Shown here: positions 1 to 5,042 of the stretch, one piece after another
Position numbering within the stretch: position 1 is the first letter of the stretch
Layout: the number at the start of each line of letters is the position of its first letter
Origin: Bacteroidia bacterium
GTDB lineage: Bacteria > Bacteroidota > Bacteroidia > Bacteroidales > Rikenellaceae
NCBI GenBank assembly: GCA_025999315.1
Contig: BNXD01000081.1
Location: 1-5,042, forward strand
DNA length: 5,042 nucleotides
Direction of reading: 5' to 3'
Notes under the pieces: model-generated
Databases searched by the model: none
What the model saw: the letters and a program-made list of their open reading frames with translations, nothing else
What the model was told of the DNA's origin: nothing
Program-made: the position numbers and the translations under genes

Positions 1-1102
1 TCGACCGTTTGTTGGCCTTGTCCTTTGGGATCAACTGCACATTATCCCACAGCGGGTGAATCCTCCTGCGAGATGGTACCGGATAATTATCGAAATCCCA
101 ATAACTTTCGGCATGAAAATATTCAACTCCACGTTTGTTGGCATCCATTTCGTACCAGCGGTGAGCATGATCATTTTCGCTGCTAAATTTGGCACTTATC
201 AAACTCGGAACTCCTATTATGGGAACAAAAAATGGCCCAAATAACTTGCTCTGACGTGTATGCCCGAACTCATGCATAAACATATCGTCCCCTACTTCGA
301 CATTTTGACTGTTTATATAGTTACCCAAAGTCAGACCCCAACGACTGTTGGCACGCGGTCTGTTGGCATTGACCAGAGTTGTTCCGTGGTAATAGTCTAC
401 ACCGTCTACGTCGCCAGCGATATTTCGAGTCATAGAAAGCTGAAACCCCAAATAAGTCTGTGGCAATTCCCACGTAAGTCTTGACAGTATTTGCCAGAAA
501 TTACCATTGAATAAACCACCCCAAATCATTGCGGCATTCTTAAATGATTGCCGTGCTTCATCAATTGGATTCGTGCCTTTAAATAATCCTTTAAAAAATC
601 CACCAATCCAATCGTCTATCAGGAACCACTCACCGTTCGGATCAACATATATATGAGGATTGTTCCCGCAGTAAATATACGGATTTGCAAGTTGATTTGC
701 GGGGTCGGGATTGAACCAGCGGCCGAGTTTGGGGTCGTAGTACCGTGCTCCGAAGTCGTAGAGACCCAACAGGTTGCCTGCGATCTGGGCGTCCTGAAGT
801 TCTTTGCCGCTGAACAGGTACTTGTTCTGGTTCAGGTTGTCGAGGTCCCATGCGAGGCCAAATGGGTAGTAGTCGGTTGACTGGACTTCCTGCATCGACC
901 ATTGGTTGCCGGTCTGCACTGCCGCGAGCACCATGCGGGTGCTGCCGAGGTGGTCGGTTTTGAAGTACTTGTAGGTGTAGCCCATGAATCTACCACCGCC
1001 CGGGCAGGAGATAACACCCTCGGGTTGAATGATATACTGCGGAGTAGTGAACAGACTGTTGACGGTGCCCGTGTAGACCATCACCGAGCAATAGTAGGTC
1101 AA
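1..1102 (-). CDS. RHS core fragment with HEFGH metallopeptidase-like C-terminal tip (cassette C, runs off the window)
   Basis: Minus-strand frame open from 1147 to base 1 with no stop seen, so the 3' end is missing; 367 residues counted from the TTG at 1102. Residues 1 to about 157 are RHS core (LTYYCSVMVYTGTVNS, DHLGSTRMVL, YYPFG, LFSGKEL, LYDFGARYYDP, GRWFNPDP, ending YVDPNG at 632). The tip then has Trp/Phe-rich segments (DWIGGFFKGLFKG, WELPQTYLGFQ) and M-HEFGH-TRQS. HEFGH is residues 277-281 (bases 260-274), a match to the zinc-binding HExxH motif. A Glu in WYEMDAN (residue 318, base 151) is a candidate third ligand, as in gluzincin-type peptidases. I recall similar HEYGH...QS...DANRR tails on Bacteroides RHS proteins, but their activity is unknown to me. 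TTG 1102 is only a candidate start: the upstream core is in another frame, cut off by a TGA at 1150-1148. This cassette is probably silent unless recombined onto an intact RHS gene. Substrate and partner are not visible. Confidence 0.75.
   Translation of the reverse strand, partial: MTYYCSVMVYTGTVNSLFTTPQYIIQPEGVISCPGGGRFMGYTYKYFKTDHLGSTRMVLAAVQTGNQWSMQEVQSTDYYPFGLAWDLDNLNQNKYLFSGKELQDAQIAGNLLGLYDFGARYYDPKLGRWFNPDPANQLANPYIYCGNNPHIYVDPNGEWFLIDDWIGGFFKGLFKGTNPIDEARQSFKNAAMIWGGLFNGNFWQILSRLTWELPQTYLGFQLSMTRNIAGDVDGVDYYHGTTLVNANRPRANSRWGLTLGNYINSQNVEVGDDMFMHEFGHTRQSKLFGPFFVPIIGVPSLISAKFSSENDHAHRWYEMDANKRGVEYFHAESYWDFDNYPVPSRRRIHPLWDNVQLIPKDKANKRS
632..1102 (-). repeat. RHS core repeat, copy C (3' main part)
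   Basis: Third copy of the conserved RHS C-terminal core, near-identical in nucleotides to 2638-3264 and 4481-5042 over most of its length, and ending at the YVDPNG codons. It differs from the other two copies in a short patch around 970-1010: SCPGGGRFMGYT precedes YKYFKTDHLGS, where the others read ACEGANHV. Its last part (IYCGNNPHIYVDPNG) matches copy A better than copy B. Confidence 0.85.
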
Positions 1103-1106
1103 AGAA

Positions 1107-1206
1107 CCGACGCCAAGCCGAGGGCAGAGCCACGCTTGGCGTGGAGCTCAGCCGAGGCGCGAAGGAGGAAGGCGAGCATCTGTTTGCGAGCCAACTATTG
1201 CCAACT
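1107..1206. repeat. Insertion of about 91-94 bp splitting the RHS core of cassette C
   Basis: Copies A and B have only 9 bases (ctcccgaca) between 'ggtcaaagaa' and 'cgttgtgcaag'; here the same flanks enclose 100 bases. The net gain of 91 shifts the core frame, so LADGTKLAQRVG no longer joins SLTYYCS. The insert is GC-rich and structured: ccacgc-ttg-gcgtgg forms a 6-bp hairpin at about 1130-1144, gccgagg occurs twice as a direct repeat, and gccaact is repeated at 1190-1196 and 1200-1206. There is no clear target-site duplication and no room for a transposase. It resembles a small interspersed palindromic (REP-like) element, but copies elsewhere in the genome cannot be seen from here. Read on the minus strand, it contributes the TGA at 1150-1148 in the downstream core frame. 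Confidence 0.6.
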
Positions 1207-1253
1207 CGTTGTGCAAGTTTTGTGCCGTCGGCGAGATAAATGTAGCAAATATT
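1207..1253 (-). pseudogene. Detached 5' remnant of RHS core, cassette C
   Basis: Encodes NICYIYLADGTKLAQR, matching the same stretch of copies A and B, but in a frame (codon starts at 1253, 1250 ...) that differs by one from the rest of cassette C beyond the insert. Reading on in this frame passes through the insert and ends at a TAG near 970-975. There is no start codon before it: homology to the other copies begins at about 1252, directly at the edge of the 1254-1319 palindrome. The earlier core residues present in cassette B (GNMTFDG...YNVLGLPERI) are absent. Confidence 0.7.
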
Positions 1254-1319
1254 ATTTTCTCAACCAAATAAGGGAGTTGACAAAATATTTTGTCAACTCC
1301 CTTATTTGGTTGAGAAAAT
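1254..1319. terminator. Perfect 66-bp palindrome, probable bidirectional terminator at a module boundary
   Basis: Two 33-base arms (1254-1286 and 1287-1319) are exact reverse complements with no spacer; the first mismatched pair outward is 1253/1320. The inner part reads aaataa-gggagttgac-aaaatatttt-gtcaactccc-ttattt, a G/C-containing stem flanked by an A-rich and a U-rich tract on either strand, as in bidirectional intrinsic terminators. The outer CTCAACC/GGTTGAG arms continue past the U-rich tract, which is unusual. It touches the TAA stop (1321-1319) of the small gene upstream, and the core remnant of cassette C starts at its other edge. Termination is inferred; a recombination or cruciform role is also possible. 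Confidence 0.7.
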
Positions 1320-1687
1320 TAATAAACAGAGGTCTGCAACAAGCTGATCGTTTTTGAGCCTTGCTTTTGCTCTACTTTATACATTTGAATGCCTTTACGA
1401 TGTCCATAATAACATTTTACAAATCTGACCTTTTCAGTTAAATTTAACAAAGAATTTTCTTTTACAAACAGCCCTGATTTGTAATAAACTACCAGCGTAT
1501 TGCCTATCGGCACTTGTTTTCTGATGTTTATTACTTTTGCCGAATTATATGTCGAAGTAAGGTGATATTCACCCAGTCGATCTCTGTATAACCTCAACAC
1601 ATCTTCGTTTGTATTGTTTGAAACTTTTGACGAACAGCATGGGATTATTGTCATTATACATGCAATGGATGCAATAAACTGTTTCAT
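1319..1687 (-). CDS. Small probable lipoprotein, putative immunity protein for cassette B
   Basis: From the ATG at 1687 the product is 122 residues starting MKQFIASIACIMTIIPCCSS: a positive charge, a hydrophobic stretch, then paired Cys followed by Ser-rich sequence, as in Bacteroidota lipoprotein signals. The lipobox is not canonical because Pro precedes the first Cys. A longer reading from the ATG at 1741 (140 residues) overlaps the stop of the RHS gene in a TAATG arrangement that would allow coupled translation, but it buries the signal sequence behind 18 residues, so I prefer 1687. The mature part alternates charged and aliphatic residues (VINIRKQVPIGNTLVVYY, VRFVKCYYGHRKG), suggesting a small beta-rich fold; no family is recognised. 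Its position directly after the toxin-like tip suggests immunity. An envelope location would suit protection from a cell-envelope hydrolase. It is clearly AT-richer than the RHS core. The stop codon abuts the palindrome. Confidence 0.65.
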   Translation of the reverse strand: MKQFIASIACIMTIIPCCSSKVSNNTNEDVLRLYRDRLGEYHLTSTYNSAKVINIRKQVPIGNTLVVYYKSGLFVKENSLLNLTEKVRFVKCYYGHRKGIQMYKVEQKQGSKTISLLQTSVY

Positions 1688-1740
1688 GTTATCATAATGA
1701 TATTTAGCATAGAGTATCAAAAATCTTGAACCTATTTTCA

Positions 1741-3264
1741 TTATTTCAAAATTCTAAACAACCACGATGGTGTTGGTACTGGCACCATAAATGGATGTGG
1801 AGAAATATTTAACCCTGTGGTATAGTTGAATGCGTTAGTCGAGAAAGACGAGCAGTTCTTAAGCATAAGCCATTTATTGTTCTGTCCGGCTATTTTATTG
1901 ATATAATTATCAAATCTCGCCTTTTGTGCATATGTTATAGGTTGGGTTATTGATTTAGTATTATTTGCATTCCTCAGATTGTTAAAATATTCTGAAGAGT
2001 TGTTGTGATGCAATTGCGATCCAGTATAATCAGGCGAACGCCAAGTGCCCCATGTTTCTCCTTTAGCGCTTCCATCTTCAACCATCTGCACCCAAGAATG
2101 CCCATCTGTAATTGAGGATTCTTCTCCATTAGCAGAAACTCTTGTATGGAGTGTCATCGTTCCCCAAATCTCATTGTTTTCACTTTTGGGGAGAGCGCCT
2201 TTCCAGAATGTTCTGTCGTTGCTTACCGCATCGATTCCTCCGACCAGTCCGCCTATCACGGCACCGGAAGCGCCGCCTATCAGACCGGACATTATGCCTG
2301 CGCCGAAGGCGTCGACAAAGTCCTGTCCACCCATCAAGGCATTTCCAAAACCTGCTGTAAATCCGGATGATGCCCCTGCTGGGGCTCCGATGGCCGCCCC
2401 GCTCCAAAAACTTGTCGCGGCTGTCGCCGCTCCGGACGAACCCAAAAATCCCGCTCCGAAAGAGGATCCGGCAATAACCGAACTCACTCCTGCGCCTACG
2501 CCTGCCCCCACCGCTCCGGACGCTGCGCCGATGCCAAAATATGCCAACCCTTGCCAGAAATTATGAATATTGTCGGCATTGGCTATTAGATTCACAACCC
2601 CGCCTATTATGGCACCTAAAATCAAGTGTATAAACTGCCCGTCAGGATCGACATACATTGCCGGACTATTGGCGCAGTACATGTAAGGATTGGCAAACTG
2701 ATTTGCGGGGTCGGGATTGAACCATCGGCCGAGTTTGGGGTCGTAGTAACGCGCGCCGAAGTCGTAGAGGCCGAGCAGGTTGCCTGCGATGTTCGCATCT
2801 TGCAATTCTTTTCCTGAGAACAAATACTTGTTCTGGTTGAGGTTGTCGAGGTCCCATGCGAGGCCAAAGGGGTAGTAGTCGGTTGACTGGACTTCCTGCA
2901 TTGACCATTGGTTGCCGGTCTGCACTGCCGCCAGCACCATGCGGGTGCTGCCGAGGTGGTCGGTTTTGAAGTACTTGTAGACGTGATTCGCCCCTTCGCA
3001 AGCGATAATACCCTCGGGTTGAATGATATACTGCGGAGTAGTGAACAGGCTGTTGACGGTGCCCGTGTAGACCATCACCGAGCAATAGTAGGTCAAAGAA
3101 CTCCCGACACGTTGTGCAAGTTTTGTGCCGTCGGCGAGATAAATGTAGCAAATATCTTCGGTTCCTGCAAATATTCTTTCGGGCAGACCCAAAACATTGT
3201 ACTCGACACCCACGCCGGTCGATCCGTCGAAGGTCATGTTGCCCGCGGTGGTCGAAACAACCAA
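1741..3264 (-). CDS. Truncated RHS cassette with permuted papain-like (NlpC/P60-like) toxin tip (cassette B)
   Basis: 507 residues from a TTG at 3264; an in-frame TAA at 3279-3277 blocks any earlier start. Residues 1-209 are RHS core without the usual long YD-repeat shell: GNMTFDG, YNVLGLP, YIYLADGTKL, DHLGSTRMVL, YYPFG, YDFGARYYDP, ending YVDPDG (206-209). Residues 210 to about 360 are a hydrophobic Gly/Ala-rich tract, common before RHS toxin tips and perhaps used in translocation or packing. The tip (about 361-507) has GHSWVQM with His389 and KNCSSFSTNAF with Cys471, plus a TPSWL end. The His-before-Cys order and surroundings fit circularly permuted papain-like hydrolases, which include amidases, peptidases and acyl hydrolases; the substrate is not predictable here. 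The start lies inside a terminator-like hairpin, so this is probably an orphan module activated by recombination with an upstream RHS gene. The next gene is the likely immunity gene. Confidence 0.8.
   Translation of the reverse strand: MVVSTTAGNMTFDGSTGVGVEYNVLGLPERIFAGTEDICYIYLADGTKLAQRVGSSLTYYCSVMVYTGTVNSLFTTPQYIIQPEGIIACEGANHVYKYFKTDHLGSTRMVLAAVQTGNQWSMQEVQSTDYYPFGLAWDLDNLNQNKYLFSGKELQDANIAGNLLGLYDFGARYYDPKLGRWFNPDPANQFANPYMYCANSPAMYVDPDGQFIHLILGAIIGGVVNLIANADNIHNFWQGLAYFGIGAASGAVGAGVGAGVSSVIAGSSFGAGFLGSSGAATAATSFWSGAAIGAPAGASSGFTAGFGNALMGGQDFVDAFGAGIMSGLIGGASGAVIGGLVGGIDAVSNDRTFWKGALPKSENNEIWGTMTLHTRVSANGEESSITDGHSWVQMVEDGSAKGETWGTWRSPDYTGSQLHHNNSSEYFNNLRNANNTKSITQPITYAQKARFDNYINKIAGQNNKWLMLKNCSSFSTNAFNYTTGLNISPHPFMVPVPTPSWLFRILK
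2638..3264 (-). repeat. RHS core repeat, copy B
   Basis: Second copy of the RHS C-terminal core. Bases 2921-3151 align without gaps to 4812-5042 (offset 1891) with three differences in 231 bases by eye. Toward the tip it diverges more (FANPYMYCANSPAMYVDPDG against LANPYIYCGNNPHIYVDPNG). It is the longest core stretch in the window on its upstream side, and it begins within the right arm of the 3259-3297 hairpin. Confidence 0.85.
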
Positions 3265-3297
3265 CAGGCGGCCCGATTATCGGGCCGCCTGTTGGTT
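3259..3297. terminator. Perfect 19-bp hairpin, probable terminator at a module boundary
   Basis: Arms 3259-3277 and 3279-3297 are exact reverse complements around a single central base (3278), with a GC-rich stem core (ggcggcccgat). A-rich sequence precedes it and T-rich sequence follows it on both strands (ggttttat on plus, ggttgttt on minus), consistent with intrinsic termination. It lies 11 bases past the stop of the 75-residue membrane gene. It contains both the TAA that closes the cassette B frame upstream and the TTG that is that frame's first possible start. Confidence 0.75.
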
Positions 3298-3308
3298 TTA
3301 TGCGTATA

Positions 3309-3536
3309 TTAACTTGCCGTTATTGTCCAACATACGTATGAGATTGTGAGAAGGACTAAAAGTGCAATCAACCCTACTCTGTCATATGGGCGGCCATCCA
3401 TATCCATCTCTTTATGCAGCTTAATAAATGAATGATAGTGCCTTTGTCTTTTAGGAATAAAGAGATTTCTGAGATTCAGATGTACCCAACAAACAAAGAC
3501 CCCAATGTCAGCAATCAAAGCACCGAGAGGTGTCAT
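3309..3536 (-). CDS. Small two-helix membrane protein, putative immunity protein for cassette A
   Basis: 75 residues starting MTPLGALIADIG. Its ATG overlaps the TGA of the upstream RHS gene (ATGA, 3536-3533), a classic arrangement for translational coupling. Two hydrophobic segments are visible: about residues 4-27 (GALIADIGVFVCWVHL..LF) and 54-74 (VGLIALLVLLTISYVCW). They are joined by a polar loop rich in His, Lys, Arg and Asp (KRQRHYHSF, KEMDMDGRPYDR). The predicted form is an inner-membrane hairpin. No family is recognised. The position directly behind a toxin-like RHS tip, with a terminator-like hairpin just after, suggests an immunity partner, by analogy with other RHS and CDI systems. 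It could instead be an accessory or remnant gene, because the tip upstream has no recognised toxic domain. Confidence 0.65.
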   Translation of the reverse strand: MTPLGALIADIGVFVCWVHLNLRNLFIPKRQRHYHSFIKLHKEMDMDGRPYDRVGLIALLVLLTISYVCWTITAS

Positions 3537-5042
3537 TTGGCAATATATTTATCGTTCATATAATGCCCTACATTAAGATATTTTAACGTCTGACTGCCAT
3601 TGCTCACTCCTGACCCCGCAGATCTTACTGCATTATTGTACTGTCTGATAGCTGCGCCGCCTTTGGTTGCCGCGGTAACTCCCGTGCCTTTGTTGGCTGC
3701 GTTAAATTCTGCTGCATTTAACGCTTTTGTGAGCCCGAGGCCCTTTGCTGCTGCGCCTGCCAAAGGCCCCATGACGGATGCCGATGCGCTCACGCCGCAC
3801 ATCACTTTCTCTTGAGGGAGAGCAACGCTGCCATCCAGATGAGCCGGATAGAACTCACCCGCCAAACATTGAAGGGCAACATACGGGTCGTCTATTGTGG
3901 AGTAAATGATTTCACCGACAAGCGAAGATTCTTTAATTCGTTCCATAATGTTGCGTTTTTTCTCTGTAATCTCTCCCGTCCAGTGCTGAACCTGGTTTAA
4001 GAATCCGACCATCAGGCCATTAGCCGCGCCTTGCAGAAAACTGCCGCCCGTGGCCCATGAGCCGACGCCTCCGCTCAATGTCGAGAAGGCAACAGCGCCA
4101 AACTTTGAACTGACCAAGCCCAAAGCCTCCGCTCCATGGCCTGCCCATGAACCCAAAGCGCCAGAGGCAAAGCCCGACAGATAATCTCCGCCTTGCAGAC
4201 CCGACATCACACCCTCGATATGGCCATGTACGAGCCCGCGTCCTACTTCGTTCCAGAACGAGCCGGTGGCTCCGAATGCGTCTCCTACGCCAAATGTCAA
4301 TGCACCGGAAATGGCCCCCATGCCGAGGCTGGTGCCAAACTGACCCCAATTCCAATTGTTGAAACCACCGTCGCTCATCGCGACCTGAAGGGTGTAGGAC
4401 GCCCCCGAAATCACTGCGCCCCAGCAAGCTGCGTCAAGCAAAGTGCCGATCCCGGGCAACAATAGAGAGAAGAAGAACTGCCCGTTCGGATCAACATATA
4501 TATGTGGATTGTTCCCGCAGTAAATATACGGATTTGCAAGTTGATAGGCAGGGTCGGGGTTGAACCAACGGCCGAGTTTCGGGTCGTAGTACCGTGCTCC
4601 GAAGTCGTAGAGACCGAGGAGGTTGCCTGCGATCTGGGCGTCCTGAAGTTCTTTGCCGCTGAACAGGTACTTGTTCTGGTTGAGGTTGTCGAGCTCCCAG
4701 GCGAGGCCAAATGGGTAGTAGTCGGTGGACTGGACTTCGACAAGCTGCCAGCCATTGAGGCCGCCAGAACCACCACCCGAGCCACTGCCCGAACCGCCCG
4801 AGCCACTGCTTTGCACTGCCGCGAGCACCATGCGGGTGCTGCCGAGGTGGTCGGTTTTGAAGTACTTGTAGACGTGATTCGCCCCTTCGCAAGCGATAAC
4901 ACCCTCGGGTTGAAGGATATACTGCGGAGTAGTGAACAGGCTGTTGACGGTGCCCGTGTAGACCATCACCGAGCAATAGTAGGTCAAAGAACTCCCGACA
5001 CGTTGTGCAAGTTTTGTGCCGTCGGCGAGATAAATGTAGCAA
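3533..5042 (-). CDS. RHS protein C-terminal part with Gly/Ala-rich tail and unrecognised tip (cassette A, start outside window)
   Basis: The frame is open to the right edge, so the N-terminus is missing; 502 residues are visible. It begins CYIYLADGTKLAQRVGSS and continues through DHLGSTRMVL, YYPFG, YDFGARYYDP and GRWFNPDP to YVDPNG at 4481, the standard RHS core. A 17-residue Gly/Ser run (bases 4760-4810) sits between LAAVQ and LNGWQLVEVQ. After the core come hydrophobic Gly-rich segments (SLLLPGIGTLLDAACWGAVISG, FGVGDAFG, GVMSGLQGG, FASGALGSWAGHG, GLMVGFLNQV). The final roughly 130 residues include YSTIDDPYVALQCLAGEFYP and end LNVGHYMNDKYIAK. No catalytic motif is recognised in them; the tip may be novel or truncated. 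This is the best candidate for the full-length gene of the array, since it alone has no boundary hairpin visible before its core. Its TGA overlaps the next gene's ATG. Confidence 0.8.
   Translation of the reverse strand, partial: CYIYLADGTKLAQRVGSSLTYYCSVMVYTGTVNSLFTTPQYILQPEGVIACEGANHVYKYFKTDHLGSTRMVLAAVQSSGSGGSGSGSGGGSGGLNGWQLVEVQSTDYYPFGLAWELDNLNQNKYLFSGKELQDAQIAGNLLGLYDFGARYYDPKLGRWFNPDPAYQLANPYIYCGNNPHIYVDPNGQFFFSLLLPGIGTLLDAACWGAVISGASYTLQVAMSDGGFNNWNWGQFGTSLGMGAISGALTFGVGDAFGATGSFWNEVGRGLVHGHIEGVMSGLQGGDYLSGFASGALGSWAGHGAEALGLVSSKFGAVAFSTLSGGVGSWATGGSFLQGAANGLMVGFLNQVQHWTGEITEKKRNIMERIKESSLVGEIIYSTIDDPYVALQCLAGEFYPAHLDGSVALPQEKVMCGVSASASVMGPLAGAAAKGLGLTKALNAAEFNAANKGTGVTAATKGGAAIRQYNNAVRSAGSGVSNGSQTLKYLNVGHYMNDKYIAK
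4481..5042 (-). repeat. RHS core repeat, copy A
   Basis: First copy of the RHS core in transcription order, running to the window edge at the codons for CYIYLADG. It is almost identical to copy B over 4812-5042 and to copy C over the segment ending at the YVDPNG codons. It is distinguished by the Gly/Ser linker that replaces the TGNQWSM of copies B and C. Confidence 0.85.
4760..4810 (-). repeat. Low-complexity Gly/Ser linker coding tract inside the RHS core
   Basis: Encodes SSGSGGSGSGSGGGSGG, using mixed GGC/GGT and TCG/AGC/AGT/TCT codons. The other two copies have a short TGNQWSM segment here. Such a tract can grow by slippage and would act as a flexible loop on the RHS shell. Confidence 0.85.

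Noticed and set aside
1107..1206. Insertion sequence remnant
   Set aside because: It is too short for a transposase and has no clear terminal inverted repeats or target duplication; it is listed only as a structured insert.
1254..1319. Possible CRISPR repeat, attachment site or invertible-promoter repeat
   Set aside because: It is a single copy with no spacer series, no second matching inverted repeat in the window and no recombinase gene nearby; terminator or module boundary fits better.
902..1357. Plus-strand open frame of 151 codons across the insert and palindrome
   Set aside because: It is antisense to the RHS core, the insert and the palindrome, with no plausible protein features; similar frames appear opposite the other core copies.
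1688..1741. N-terminal extension of the small lipoprotein from the ATG at 1741
   Set aside because: It is possible because of the TAATG overlap, but the signal-like sequence begins at the ATG at 1687, so the shorter form is preferred and the longer one is noted as an alternative.
2045..2566. Long plus-strand open frame rich in Pro and Ala
   Set aside because: It is the reverse complement of the Gly/Ala-rich tract of cassette B; its composition and lack of any domain mark it as a shadow frame.
2666..3151. Alternative minus-strand frame rich in Arg, His and Pro
   Set aside because: It repeats in the same off-register position at 4491-5042 and 642-902, but only because the RHS core itself is repeated; the true core frame contains all the RHS motifs.

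Overview
The window looks like accessory DNA from a Bacteroidales-type gut Bacteroidota (Bacteroides, Parabacteroides or Alistipes are plausible). The evidence is the style of the RHS proteins, the weak or absent Shine-Dalgarno signals, and a GC-rich conserved core joined to AT-rich variable tails. The genus is an inference and cannot be read directly. Every supported gene lies on the minus strand, so the biological order runs from base 5042 down to base 1.

The window is a tandem array of three RHS (YD-repeat) C-terminal cassettes. Each has nearly the same stretch of RHS core ending in a YVDPxG motif, followed by an unrelated tip. From upstream to downstream: (A) 5042-3533 is the C-terminal 502 residues of an RHS protein whose start lies outside the window; it has a Gly/Ala-rich tail and an unrecognised tip. 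It overlaps by ATGA with a 75-residue two-helix membrane protein (3536-3309). A perfect hairpin at 3297-3259 follows. (B) 3264-1741 is a truncated RHS cassette that opens inside that hairpin. Its tip has the GHSWV ... NCSSF signature of a permuted papain-like (NlpC/P60-like) enzyme. It is followed by a small probable lipoprotein (1687-1319, or from 1741), whose stop codon lies against a perfect 66-bp palindrome (1319-1254). (C) 1253-1 is a third cassette that opens right at that palindrome. Its core is broken by about 91 net extra bases and a frameshift. Downstream the core frame is intact and leads into a tip with an HEFGH zinc-peptidase-like motif, which runs off the window.

The most economical reading is a polymorphic-toxin locus: one RHS gene followed by 'orphan' tip-immunity modules that lack the N-terminal shell. 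The identical core stretches can recombine with the upstream gene and exchange its tip. The small genes after tips A and B are placed as cognate immunity genes: a membrane protein for A and a periplasmic or outer-membrane lipoprotein for B, which would suit a cell-envelope-attacking hydrolase. The repeating unit [core - tip - immunity - hairpin], with each new core starting at the hairpin, is the most distinctive structural feature. No RNA genes, CRISPR array, transposase or integrase were found.
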